Assembly (NCBI GenBank): GCA_017395685.1
Contig: JAFQOD010000004.1
Location: 1-64,000, forward strand
DNA: 64,000 bases
DNA from: Clostridia bacterium
GTDB lineage: Bacteria > Bacillota > Clostridia > Christensenellales > Aristaeellaceae
Direction of reading: 5' to 3'
The notes below the pieces were generated by a model, which saw only the letters and a program-made list of their open reading frames with translations, did not search any database and was not told the origin of the DNA. The first letter of the stretch is position 1, and each line of letters opens with the position of its first letter. A program made the position numbers and the translations under genes. Of the stretch, positions 15,396 through 23,988 are shown piece after piece.

Positions 15396-16313
15396 ATGGA
15401 TTGCGTTCTTTCTATCCATGGTTTATCCAAAAAATACAAAAAACAAATGGCGGTCAATGGGGTGGATATGCACATCGACCGGGGGGATATTTATGGCTTT
15501 GTAGGGGAGAATGGATCGGGCAAAACCACGGTGATCCGTTTGATCACAGGGCTGATTTTTCCCCATGCAGGCAGCTTCCGGCTCTTTGGGGTGAATCACG
15601 ATTCCAAAGAGATCATCAAGGCCAGAAGCCGCATCGGCGCTATCGTGGAAACCCCTTCCATTTACATGAATATGTCCGCCTATAATAATCTGAAAACCCA
15701 GTGCCGGATCCTGGGAGTAGATGACGATGAAAAGATCCGCTCGGTGCTTTGCGACGTGGGGCTTGGGGAGCTTTACGGGGAAAAGAAGCATGCCAGCAAT
15801 TTTTCCCTTGGCATGCGGCAGCGCCTGGGCATTGCCATGGCGCTGCTGGGGGACCCGGAATTTCTGATCCTGGATGAGCCCATGAACGGGCTGGATCCGG
15901 CGGGGATTGTGGAAATCCGGGAATTGATTCTCCGGCTCAACCGGGAGCGGGGCATCACCTTCCTGATTTCTTCCCATATTCTTTCTGAGCTTTCCCTGGT
16001 GGCCACCAAGTACGGCATCATTTCCAAGGGCAGGCTGATCAAGGAAATCACCGCTGAACAGCTGCATAATGAATGCGCCAAGGCTGTCGCCATCAGCGCG
16101 GATGATCCCCAGAAATTGGCCCGGGTTGCGGCTGAAGCGGTGGATAACAGAATTGAATGCACTGCAGAAGGCGTGAAAATTTTCGGGGATACTGATCTGA
16201 ATGCCCTGTTGTCAGCCATTATCGGCAACGGCATCCGGATCCTGAGCGTTCATTGCAGCGAAACCAGCTTTGAGGATTATTATCTGTCAGTGATTGGGGG
16301 TGCAAGGGCATGA
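15396..16313 (+). CDS. ABC transporter ATPase, bacitracin/lantibiotic-immunity type
   Basis: This 305-aa ATPase shows Walker A (GENGSGKT), Q-loop region, signature NFSLGMRQRLGIAMAL, Walker B FLILDEPMNGLDP and switch region LISSHILSEL. Length and signature match BcrA-type antimicrobial-peptide exporters. AAGGAGGTG lies 6 bases before ATG 15396. It is followed by its permease with a 4-bp ATGA overlap. Confidence 0.9.
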   Translation: MDCVLSIHGLSKKYKKQMAVNGVDMHIDRGDIYGFVGENGSGKTTVIRLITGLIFPHAGSFRLFGVNHDSKEIIKARSRIGAIVETPSIYMNMSAYNNLKTQCRILGVDDDEKIRSVLCDVGLGELYGEKKHASNFSLGMRQRLGIAMALLGDPEFLILDEPMNGLDPAGIVEIRELILRLNRERGITFLISSHILSELSLVATKYGIISKGRLIKEITAEQLHNECAKAVAISADDPQKLARVAAEAVDNRIECTAEGVKIFGDTDLNALLSAIIGNGIRILSVHCSETSFEDYYLSVIGGARA

Positions 16314-17146
16314 TGAACCTGCTGAGGGCGGATTTCAGGCGGATCAGGAAGGATAAATTGCTGCTGGTTATGGGCATTCTGGCTGTAGCCTTTGCCCTGA
16401 TCACTCCGCTATTGTATTCCATCCTTTTTTCCAGCACGGATGTGGCAGATGATCCCATGGTATCTTCCATGCTTTCCGGCTATATCACCGCCAAATCCCA
16501 GTTTTTTGCCTCTTTCTCTCTGGGGAATAATCTGGGCCTGGCGATTCCCATTCTGCTGGTCATCATTCTGTGCAAGGATTTTTCTTACGGCACCATCCGC
16601 AATAAAATCATCGCCGGGAAAAGCCGCAGTGCAATTTTTATGTCGCTGTTTATCAGCTGTTCGGTGCTGCTGACTGCGGTGATGCTGCTGCATGCCTTTA
16701 TGACGCTGTTTGTCAGCCTGATTTTCTTTGATTATCAGGCCACGCCCTTTACCCTCGGGGATTTTTGGTATTTCCTTGCTTCGCTGGCATTTGAAATTCT
16801 GATACTGCTGTGCATTGCAGCCCTTCTTTCCTGGCTGTGCGCTGTGATGAAGAATGTGGGGCTTGTGATTGTGCTGTATGTGGCCTTTATATTCGCCCTG
16901 ATCATCATCGGCAGCATTCTGCAGGTGGTGATTGGTGTAATGGAAATGACGGGGGGCGATGAAAGCACCCTTTCCATCCTGCGCTTCTTCGACAGAATCA
17001 ATATTGCAAGCGCTGCATCATACATCGGTATGGGAAATTCCTATTCTATACAGGATGTGCTTTATTTTACCCTGCCCTCTCTCCTGGGAATTGCGGGATT
17101 CGGCGGCCTCGGGCTGATGAAATTCAGGAAAAAGGATCTGAAATAA
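16310..17146 (+). CDS. ABC-2 type permease
   Basis: This 278-aa protein has about six membrane segments, the first after a short cytoplasmic start (MMNLLRADFRRIRKDKLLLVMGILAVAFALITPLLYSIL), and a conserved DFSYGTIRNKIIAGKSR loop typical of ABC-2 permeases of the bacitracin/lantibiotic type. It overlaps the ATPase stop, so it is coupled to it. It likely moves or excludes a peptide together with the SdpI-like protein upstream. Confidence 0.85.
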   Translation: MMNLLRADFRRIRKDKLLLVMGILAVAFALITPLLYSILFSSTDVADDPMVSSMLSGYITAKSQFFASFSLGNNLGLAIPILLVIILCKDFSYGTIRNKIIAGKSRSAIFMSLFISCSVLLTAVMLLHAFMTLFVSLIFFDYQATPFTLGDFWYFLASLAFEILILLCIAALLSWLCAVMKNVGLVIVLYVAFIFALIIIGSILQVVIGVMEMTGGDESTLSILRFFDRINIASAASYIGMGNSYSIQDVLYFTLPSLLGIAGFGGLGLMKFRKKDLK

Positions 17147-17153
17147 ATCAATA

Positions 17154-17190
17154 CCGCTGCAGATTTTCATCTCTGCAGCGGTTATTTTAT
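17154..17190 (+). terminator. rho-independent terminator
   Basis: CCGCTGCAG (17154-17162) pairs with CTGCAGCGG (17173-17181), followed by TTATTTTAT. It ends the SdpI/ABC operon and faces the rnz gene end. Confidence 0.75.
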
Positions 17191-17201
17191 ATCAAAGCAA
17201 C

Positions 17202-18131
17202 TTATTCTTCATCAAAAACTAGCGTGGCTTTCATGCCGTCCCGGCCGCAATAAGTATCGGGGAAAATGGCGGTAGCATTGGCAAGAAAATCTCCCGGATT
17301 ATCGATCATGGGAGAAAAATGGGTAAGCCACAGGGCCCGGGGCCGGGCTTGACAGGCCATCTGCGCCGCCTGGGAAAAGGTGCTGTGGCCGTATTCCTGG
17401 CCTCTTTCCATGTGTTCATCCGTTCCGAAGGTGGCCTCGCAGATGAATAGATCGGCATCCCGGGCAGCTTCCACGATGGAGGCGCAGGGGGCGGTATCCC
17501 CGGTATAGACTACTGACAGCCCGCGTCTTGGCCCTTCCATCACCTGCCGGGGATGAATGATGCGGCCGTCCGCTTCCACCATCTGCCCCTGCTGGAGGAT
17601 TTTCCACTGTGCAACGGGCACCCCAAGGGCACGGGCATTTTCCGGAAGGAATTTGCCGGCCCGGGGCAATATCAGCTTATAGCCCTGGCTGGCAACGGGG
17701 TGATGCGTGGGGAAAGCGGTCAAGCGGGCATGGGAAGGCCAGGCGGAGGAAAGATCCTGCAGGGAAATCCCTTCTTCCGGAAGCTGCATCAGCCGCACCT
17801 CATATTCCAGATTGGCGCACATGGAAAGGATGGGGGCAAGGGCCTGATCCAGTCCTTCCGGGCCAAGAATGTACATGGGATCCGTTCTTCCTGCGATGTT
17901 CAGGCTTTGCAGCAGACCGGGCAGGCCGAAAATATGATCCCCGTGATAATGGGTCAGGGCAATGGCGGCGATTTTCATCAGGCTGACCCCAGCGGCCCTG
18001 GCGGCGGATTGGGTGCCCTCTCCGCAATCCAGCAGCAGCGTATGCCCATGCAGGGTGAATGCAGCGCAGGCCAGGGCGCGGCAGGGCAGGGGCTGCAGGG
18101 CACCGGTGCCGATCAGGGTAATATCGATCAT
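17202..18131 (-). CDS. rnz: ribonuclease Z
   Basis: This 309-aa metallo-beta-lactamase-fold nuclease trims the 3' end of tRNA precursors. Metal motifs are clear: LLLDCGEGTQ, LTHYHGDHIFGLPGLL, VYTGDTAP and LWLTHFSPM near the end. The start at 18131 (MIDITLIGTGALQPLP) places GGAAAGGA about 11 bases upstream and matches the family N-terminus; an earlier in-frame start at the overlapping AGGATG has no site. It is divergent from uvrA. Confidence 0.9.
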   Translation of the reverse strand: MIDITLIGTGALQPLPCRALACAAFTLHGHTLLLDCGEGTQSAARAAGVSLMKIAAIALTHYHGDHIFGLPGLLQSLNIAGRTDPMYILGPEGLDQALAPILSMCANLEYEVRLMQLPEEGISLQDLSSAWPSHARLTAFPTHHPVASQGYKLILPRAGKFLPENARALGVPVAQWKILQQGQMVEADGRIIHPRQVMEGPRRGLSVVYTGDTAPCASIVEAARDADLFICEATFGTDEHMERGQEYGHSTFSQAAQMACQARPRALWLTHFSPMIDNPGDFLANATAIFPDTYCGRDGMKATLVFDEE

Positions 18132-18294
18132 AGGGGGAAACATCCTTTCCGGGAAATTATGATGCTTTAGTTTAGCATAGAAATGGGGAAAACTCAATCA
18201 CGGGAAGCAGAGGAAAATGCTGTTCCAATAAAAGAGGATATTTTTCACCTCGGATAAACACCCTGATAATTGCGTATTTCCTCTTCACAAATGG

Positions 18295-18312
18295 GAACAT
18301 ATGTGCTATAAT
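18295..18312 (+). promoter_or_regulatory. uvrA promoter with near-consensus LexA box
   Basis: GAACATATGTGC (18295-18306) matches the Gram-positive SOS box GAAC-N4-GTTC with one mismatch. It abuts TATAAT (18307-18312), with TG at 18304-18305 giving an extended -10. A LexA dimer here would block RNA polymerase, as expected for uvrA. Confidence 0.7.
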
Positions 18313-18342
18313 ATCCTGGAACCCAATCCAATGGAGGCAAGA

Positions 18343-21153
18343 ATGGAAGATAAGATTATTGTCCGGGGCGCCCGGCAGCATAATTTGAAGAATGTAGATA
18401 TAACGATCCCCCGGGATCAGCTGGTGGTGTTTACCGGGCTTTCCGGCTCGGGCAAATCCTCCCTGGCCTTTGATACCATTTATGCAGAGGGGCAGAGGCG
18501 GTATGTGGAAAGCATGTCCTCTTATGCCCGTCAGTTTTTGGGGCAGATGGATAAGCCGGAGGTGGATTCCATCGAAGGCCTGTCCCCGGCCATTTCCATC
18601 GATCAGAAGACCACTGCCCGCAATCCCCGGTCCACTGTGGGCACGGTGACGGAAATCCACGATTATCTGAGGCTGATGTATGCCCGGGCCGGTGTGCCCC
18701 ACTGCCCCCAGTGCGGCAAGGAAATCAAGCAGCAGACGGTGGATCAGATGGTGGATGCCATTCTGGCCCTGCCGGAGGGCACCAGGCTGCAGATCATGGC
18801 CCCGGTGGTGCGGGCACGGAAGGGCGAGCATACGAAGCTGCTGGAGGATGCCCGGAAGGGCGGCTTTGTCCGGGTGCGCATTGATGGGGAAATGTATGAA
18901 CTGGATGATGTGCCTGCATTGGATAAACAGAAAAAGCATCAGATTGATCTGGTGGTGGATCGGCTGGTGGTGCGGCCCGGCATTCAGCAGCGGCTTTCCG
19001 ACAGCCTGGAAACGGCCATGCAGCAATCCGGGGGCCTGGCTGCCGCCCAGATTGTGCCGGATAATACGGAAATGCTTTTTTCCCAGAATTATGCCTGTCC
19101 CGATTGCGGCGTGAATATTGAGGAACTGGCCCCCCGGATGTTTTCCTTCAATAATCCCTACGGCGCATGCCCCACCTGCAGCGGCCTGGGGGAATTGCTG
19201 AAGGTGAGCGCCGATCTGGTGATGCCTGACCGCAATCTTTCCCTGAATGAAGGGGCCATATCCTGTATGGGATGGAGCAGCAGCCAGGAGGGCAATTCCT
19301 CCGCCCATGCCATGTTCCAGGCCATTGCCGATCATTACGGCTTTTCCATGGATACGCCGGTAAAGGATCTGCCCCAGGAAATGATTGATAAGATCCTCTA
19401 TGGCACCGGCAGCCAGAAAATCAAAATTAAATTTGATACCGGTTCCTATCAGACCACCTTTGAAGGGGTGATCCCTTCTCTGGAGCGCAGATACCGGGAA
19501 ACCCAGAGCGATGGCATGAAGGCCGCCTATGAGGAATATATGGCCCATGAAACCTGCCCGGATTGCAAGGGACGGCGGCTGAAACCGGAAGCCCTGGCCG
19601 TTACGGTGGGAGATAAGAATATTGCCGAAATCAGCGAATGGAATATCCGGAAGACCCGGGATTTCCTTTCCAGTCTCACGCTTTCGGAAAAGGATACCAT
19701 GATCGCCACCCCCATCCTCCGGGAAGTGGATGCAAGGCTGGGCTTTCTGTGCGATGTAGGCCTGGATTATCTTACCCTCTCCCGGGCGGCGGCCACCCTT
19801 TCCGGCGGAGAGGCCCAGCGCATCCGTCTGGCCACTCAGATTGGCAGCGGCCTGGTGGGCGTGCTCTATATTCTGGATGAGCCTTCTATTGGTCTGCATC
19901 AAAGGGATAATGCCCGGCTGCTGAAAACGCTGCGGCATCTGCAGGAATTGGGCAATACCCTGATCGTAGTGGAGCATGATGAAGAGACCCTGCGGGCGGC
20001 GGATTTTCTGGTGGATATCGGCCCGGGGGCCGGGGAGCACGGGGGCCATATTGTGGCCAAAGGCAGTGTGGAAGATGTGATGGCCGTCCCTCAATCCATT
20101 ACCGGCCAGTATCTCAGCGGCAAAAAGAAAATCTCTGTGCCTGATGCCCGGCGCTTGCCCCAGGGATGGCTTACGGTAAAAGGCGCCCGGGAGCATAACC
20201 TGAAGAATATTGACGTCAATTTTCCCTTGGGTCTTTTCTGCTGCGTTACCGGTGTTTCCGGCAGCGGCAAGAGCAGCCTGGTCAATTCTATTCTGTATGG
20301 CGCCCTGGCCCATCTGCTCAACCGGGCCCGTCCCCGGAAGGCAGATTATGACGGAATTGTTGGCGTGGAGCAGCTGGACAAGATCATCAATATCGATCAG
20401 TCTCCCATCGGGCGCACTCCCCGGTCCAATCCGGCCACCTATACGGGGCTGTTTGATCTGATCAGGAAGGTATTTGCCCAGCAGGTGGAGGCCAAAATCC
20501 GGGGGTATAAGGAAAACCGTTTCTCCTTCAATGTGAAGGGGGGGCGGTGCGAGGCTTGCAGCGGCGATGGCCTGCTGAAAATTGAAATGCACTTCATGGC
20601 GGATATTTATGTGCCCTGCGAGGTATGCCGGGGCAAGCGCTATAACCGGGAAACGCTGGAGGTGAAATTCAAGGGCCTGTCCATTGCGGATGTATTGGAT
20701 CTGACGGTGGAAGAAGCTATGGGCGTCTTTGAAACCCATCAGAATATCATGCAGAAGCTGCGCACCCTCTACGATGTGGGCCTTGGATATATGCGGTTGG
20801 GCCAGCCCAGCACCACCCTGTCCGGCGGGGAGGCCCAGCGGGTGAAGCTGGCCACGGAACTGAGCCGCAGGGCTACAGGGCGCACCCTGATTCTGCTGGA
20901 TGAACCTACCACCGGATTGCATATGGATGATGTGAGCCGGCTGGTGAAGGTGCTGCAGCGGCTTACCGATGCAGGCAATACGGTATTGGTGATTGAGCAT
21001 AATCTGGATATCATCAAGACAGCCGATTATATCATTGATCTGGGGCCGGAGGGCGGCGACGGCGGCGGTACCATCGTGGCCCAGGGCACCCCGGAGGAAG
21101 TAGCCAAGGCGGATGGCAGCTATACCGCCAAATTCCTTCGCCAGGTGCTGTAA
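18343..21153 (+). CDS. uvrA: excinuclease ABC subunit A
   Basis: This 936-aa damage-recognition ATPase of nucleotide excision repair has two ABC modules. The first has [24 protein letters not shown] and [15 protein letters not shown]; the second has [24 protein letters not shown] and [15 protein letters not shown]. Zinc modules CPQCG, CPDC...CPTC and CEACSGDG...CEVCRGKR are present. Length fits the family (about 940). ATG 18343 follows GGAGG; a nearby upstream ATG overlaps that site. The promoter carries an SOS box. Confidence 0.98.
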   Translation: MEDKIIVRGARQHNLKNVDITIPRDQLVVFTGLSGSGKSSLAFDTIYAEGQRRYVESMSSYARQFLGQMDKPEVDSIEGLSPAISIDQKTTARNPRSTVGTVTEIHDYLRLMYARAGVPHCPQCGKEIKQQTVDQMVDAILALPEGTRLQIMAPVVRARKGEHTKLLEDARKGGFVRVRIDGEMYELDDVPALDKQKKHQIDLVVDRLVVRPGIQQRLSDSLETAMQQSGGLAAAQIVPDNTEMLFSQNYACPDCGVNIEELAPRMFSFNNPYGACPTCSGLGELLKVSADLVMPDRNLSLNEGAISCMGWSSSQEGNSSAHAMFQAIADHYGFSMDTPVKDLPQEMIDKILYGTGSQKIKIKFDTGSYQTTFEGVIPSLERRYRETQSDGMKAAYEEYMAHETCPDCKGRRLKPEALAVTVGDKNIAEISEWNIRKTRDFLSSLTLSEKDTMIATPILREVDARLGFLCDVGLDYLTLSRAAATLSGGEAQRIRLATQIGSGLVGVLYILDEPSIGLHQRDNARLLKTLRHLQELGNTLIVVEHDEETLRAADFLVDIGPGAGEHGGHIVAKGSVEDVMAVPQSITGQYLSGKKKISVPDARRLPQGWLTVKGAREHNLKNIDVNFPLGLFCCVTGVSGSGKSSLVNSILYGALAHLLNRARPRKADYDGIVGVEQLDKIINIDQSPIGRTPRSNPATYTGLFDLIRKVFAQQVEAKIRGYKENRFSFNVKGGRCEACSGDGLLKIEMHFMADIYVPCEVCRGKRYNRETLEVKFKGLSIADVLDLTVEEAMGVFETHQNIMQKLRTLYDVGLGYMRLGQPSTTLSGGEAQRVKLATELSRRATGRTLILLDEPTTGLHMDDVSRLVKVLQRLTDAGNTVLVIEHNLDIIKTADYIIDLGPEGGDGGGTIVAQGTPEEVAKADGSYTAKFLRQVL

Positions 21154-21172
21154 GAGGCTCAGGCTTCATGAT

Positions 21173-21212
21173 CGGTTTTGCGGGGAGGGACTAAACCCTT
21201 CTCCGCAAAACG
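21173..21212. repeat. inverted repeat after uvrA
   Basis: GTTTTGCGG (21175-21183) pairs with CCGCAAAAC (21203-21211), with partial pairing inside. No T-tract follows, so termination efficiency is doubtful. Confidence 0.4.
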
Positions 21213-21218
21213 ATAAAA

Positions 21219-21230
21219 GAACATATGTTC
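21219..21230. promoter_or_regulatory. perfect LexA (SOS) box
   Basis: GAACATATGTTC is a perfect palindrome fitting the Gram-positive LexA consensus GAAC-N4-GTTC. It lies about 30 bp upstream of the radical SAM gene start and shares its GAACATATGT core with the uvrA box. Confidence 0.75.
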
Positions 21231-21260
21231 TTGATTGGAAAATGATGGATATAAAAGGCG

Positions 21261-22160
21261 GTGAAGGCAGTGGAATATATTCCGGCCAAAACGATTGTTT
21301 CTTCCCGGTATGAGGGGGGATGGTTTGGCAGCAATTACACCATGAATCTGTATAAGGGCTGCTGCCATGGCTGCATCTATTGCGACAGCCGCAGCGAATG
21401 CTATCAGATCCGGGATTTTGACCGGGTCAAGGCCAAGGAAAATGCCCTGGAAACCATTGCCCGGGATTTGCGGGGCAAGCGGAAAAAGGGCATGGTGATC
21501 ACCGGCGCCATGAGCGATCCCTATAATCCTTTTGAGGAAAAGCTGCGTCTTACCCGGGGCGCCCTGGAGCTGTTGGATCGCTATGGCTTCGGCGCGGCCA
21601 TTGATACCAAATCCCCGCTGGTCACCAGGGATACGGATATCCTGAAAAGCATTCAGCGTCATTCGCCGGTATCGGTAAGCATCACCATCACCACGGCGGA
21701 AGATGAATTGTGCAGGAAAATTGAGCGGCATGTGCCGGTAAGCACTGAACGGTTTGAGGCGATTTCGGAATTATCCCGGCAAGGCATTCCCTGCGGCATT
21801 CTGCTGATGCCTCTGCTGCCCTTTATCAACGACACAGAAAAGAATGTGCGCGCCATTGTACGCAAAGCAAAGGAAGCGGGGGCCAGATGGATTTTTGCCT
21901 ATCCCGGCATGGGGGTGACGCTGCGGCAGAATCAGCGGGTATATTTTTATGACCGACTGGATGAAAGCTTTCCAGGGATGAGGGAAAAATATCTGCAGGT
22001 ATACGGGGATCAATATGACTGCGTTTCCCCAAGGGCTAAAGACCTGTGGCAGGAACTGATCCGTGCCTGTGATGAAAACGGGCTGCTTTATCGGATGGAG
22101 GATATCAGCCTGTTTCTTCATGCCCCTTACCGGGTGCAGCAGACATCCCTGTTTGAATGA
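21261..22160 (+). CDS. radical SAM protein of the spore-photoproduct-lyase-like family
   Basis: This 299-aa protein has the iron-sulfur motif C-x3-C-x2-C in YKGCCHGCIYCDSRSECYQ (about residues 33-40), then GAMSDPYNPFE, DTKSPLVTRDTDIL and TITTAEDELCRKIE. These match the SPL-like radical SAM proteins (COG1533), which generate a 5'-deoxyadenosyl radical; the substrate of the non-SPL members is not established. The start is GTG 21261 or 21270. It sits just behind uvrA with its own perfect SOS box, suggesting a DNA-damage role. Confidence 0.8.
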   Translation: MKAVEYIPAKTIVSSRYEGGWFGSNYTMNLYKGCCHGCIYCDSRSECYQIRDFDRVKAKENALETIARDLRGKRKKGMVITGAMSDPYNPFEEKLRLTRGALELLDRYGFGAAIDTKSPLVTRDTDILKSIQRHSPVSVSITITTAEDELCRKIERHVPVSTERFEAISELSRQGIPCGILLMPLLPFINDTEKNVRAIVRKAKEAGARWIFAYPGMGVTLRQNQRVYFYDRLDESFPGMREKYLQVYGDQYDCVSPRAKDLWQELIRACDENGLLYRMEDISLFLHAPYRVQQTSLFE

Positions 22161-22231
22161 ATGGTTTTCTTGACCGGGCGGCCATTCAATTGTATAATAT
22201 ATCCAGCGAAAAATTGAAAAGGGGTGGGCTT

Positions 22232-23362
22232 ATGGCCTTTGAAAAACTGACGGCATATCTGGATCAACTGGATCAGCATGGCATTCCGGCCCGGGATCTG
22301 GTGATTTACCGGGATCATGAATTGGTCTATCGCCATTTTTCCGGTGTTTCCGATGGGGCAGGCAAGGTGCCTGTGCAGGGAAAGGAGCATTATCTGCTTT
22401 ATTCTTGCACCAAGGTATTCACTACCTGCTGCATGATGCAACTCATCGGCCAGGGGAAAATCGGCCTGGATGATCCGGTATCCGATTATCTGCCAGCCTA
22501 TGCTGATCTGAAAGTGCGGGATGGGGCCATCTTCCGCCCGGCAAAAAAGATCATGACCATCCGTCATCTGATGAGCATGCAGGGCGGCCTGGATTATGAT
22601 ATGGAATTTGCCATGCGGCTGGTAGTGCCTCATGTTCCAAAGGGAGAGGCTACCACCCGGCAGATGATCGATGCCCTGGCCCTCAAGCCCCTTTCCTTTG
22701 ATCCTGGTACCGATTGGCAGTACAGCCTGTGCCATGATGTGCTGGGGGCGGTGATCGAGGTGGTCAGCGGGAAGAAACTTTCCGAATATATGAAAGAGAA
22801 TATCTTTGATCCCCTGGGCATTTCCGGCCTTACCTTCCATCCCGATGAGGATACGGTGAAAAATCTATGCGCCCAGTATCAGTATCATGGGCAGGATCAG
22901 TCCTTTGAATTGCTCCATGAACAGGATGAAGAGGATCCCGCCCCCCTCTATGAAAGCGGCGGCGGGGGGCTGATCGGCAATGTTTCCGATTGTATCCGGT
23001 TTGCGGATGCCATTGCCTGCGGCGGCAAGGGCTGGAACGGGGCGGAGATCCTGGCCCCCAGCCTGATTCAATTGTGGCGGGCAAATCAGCTTTGCCCCAA
23101 GGGAAGGCAATCCTTTGACCATTGGAACCGGCATGGCTATTCCTACGCCCTGGGTGTGCGCACCCGTGTGGATACGGAAAAGGGCGGCCGGGGCCCTGTC
23201 GGGGAATTCGGCTGGGACGGCGCTGCCGGCGCCTGGATGATGATCGATCCTGAGCATCATCTGTCCGCCTTCTATGCCCAGCATGTGCGGGGCTATGGCT
23301 ATAGCTACGATGTGGTGCATCCCGATCTGCGCAATCTGATCTACGAGGCGCTGGAACTGTAA
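22232..23362 (+). CDS. serine beta-lactamase-fold hydrolase (class C-like esterase)
   Basis: This 376-aa protein has the SxxK motif in LLYSCTKVFTTCC (Ser nucleophile, about residues 61-64), a YSL in place of the usual Y-x-N (QYSLCHDVLGAVIEVVSG), and WDGAAG in place of the H/K-x-G triad near the C-terminus. No signal peptide is seen, so it acts inside the cell, as many class-C-like esterases do. The substrate is unknown. AAAAGGGGTGG precedes ATG 22232. It probably forms a unit with the small hydrolase gene behind. Confidence 0.82.
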   Translation: MAFEKLTAYLDQLDQHGIPARDLVIYRDHELVYRHFSGVSDGAGKVPVQGKEHYLLYSCTKVFTTCCMMQLIGQGKIGLDDPVSDYLPAYADLKVRDGAIFRPAKKIMTIRHLMSMQGGLDYDMEFAMRLVVPHVPKGEATTRQMIDALALKPLSFDPGTDWQYSLCHDVLGAVIEVVSGKKLSEYMKENIFDPLGISGLTFHPDEDTVKNLCAQYQYHGQDQSFELLHEQDEEDPAPLYESGGGGLIGNVSDCIRFADAIACGGKGWNGAEILAPSLIQLWRANQLCPKGRQSFDHWNRHGYSYALGVRTRVDTEKGGRGPVGEFGWDGAAGAWMMIDPEHHLSAFYAQHVRGYGYSYDVVHPDLRNLIYEALEL

Positions 23363-23387
23363 TGTTTTTGGGGTTAAAGAAGAGAAT

Positions 23388-23930
23388 ATGAAAAAGGTAT
23401 TGCTGCTGGGGGATTCCCGCAGGATGGGCTATGAGCCTTTTGTGCGGAAGCTGCTGGAAGGAAAGGCAGAGGTATATGCCCCCAATGAGAATGGCCGCTG
23501 GGCGGGATATACCCTTAATTCCCTGCGCTTCTGGCTGAATGATTTTCCGGCCCCTGATATTGTGCATTGGTCCTGCGGGCTTTGGGATCTTGGGGATGAT
23601 TATCATATCGGCCGTCCCTTTTCTCTTCCCGAGGAATACGAGAGCGCTGTAGAGCGGACAGTGATCGTGCTACGGAAATTGTTCCCTGGGGTCAAGATTA
23701 TTTTCGGCACCACCATGCCGGTAGGGGCCGGAGATGCAACCGGTATCCGTAATTATAATGCCATTATGTCAAGGGTAGCAAAAAAAGAAGGCATCCCGGT
23801 GGATGACCTCTTTTCCCTCATGCACGATAAAATGGTGACTTATGACCGGGGGGACGGCCTGCATCTCAATGACGAGGGCAACGCCATGGTGGCCGCCCAG
23901 GTGGTCAGTGCCATCGAAGAATATCTATGA
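23388..23930 (+). CDS. SGNH/GDSL-family hydrolase
   Basis: This 180-aa protein has block I LLLGDSRRMGYEPFV (Ser nucleophile), a central WSCGLWDLGDD in place of the usual G-x-N-D, and block V DGLHLNDEGNAMV with catalytic Asp/His. No signal peptide is present. It is probably a deacetylase or esterase. It starts 25 bp after the beta-lactamase-fold gene, so they are likely co-transcribed. Confidence 0.82.
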   Translation: MKKVLLLGDSRRMGYEPFVRKLLEGKAEVYAPNENGRWAGYTLNSLRFWLNDFPAPDIVHWSCGLWDLGDDYHIGRPFSLPEEYESAVERTVIVLRKLFPGVKIIFGTTMPVGAGDATGIRNYNAIMSRVAKKEGIPVDDLFSLMHDKMVTYDRGDGLHLNDEGNAMVAAQVVSAIEEYL

Positions 23931-23937
23931 AATACGA

Positions 23938-23970
23938 AAAAAGGGGTCTGTGCAATCACAGACCCCTTTT
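23938..23970. terminator. bidirectional terminator
   Basis: A perfect stem (AAAAGGGGTCTGTG with CACAGACCCCTTTT) around a CAAT loop lies between two convergent genes. It has A-run and T-run flanks that serve both strands. Confidence 0.9.
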
Positions 23971-23988
23971 GCTATATGGGAATCAAGA

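Noticed and set aside
18172-21000. Long open frame opposite uvrA
   Set aside because: Antisense to a full-length uvrA; its His/Gly-rich translation has no recognisable domain.
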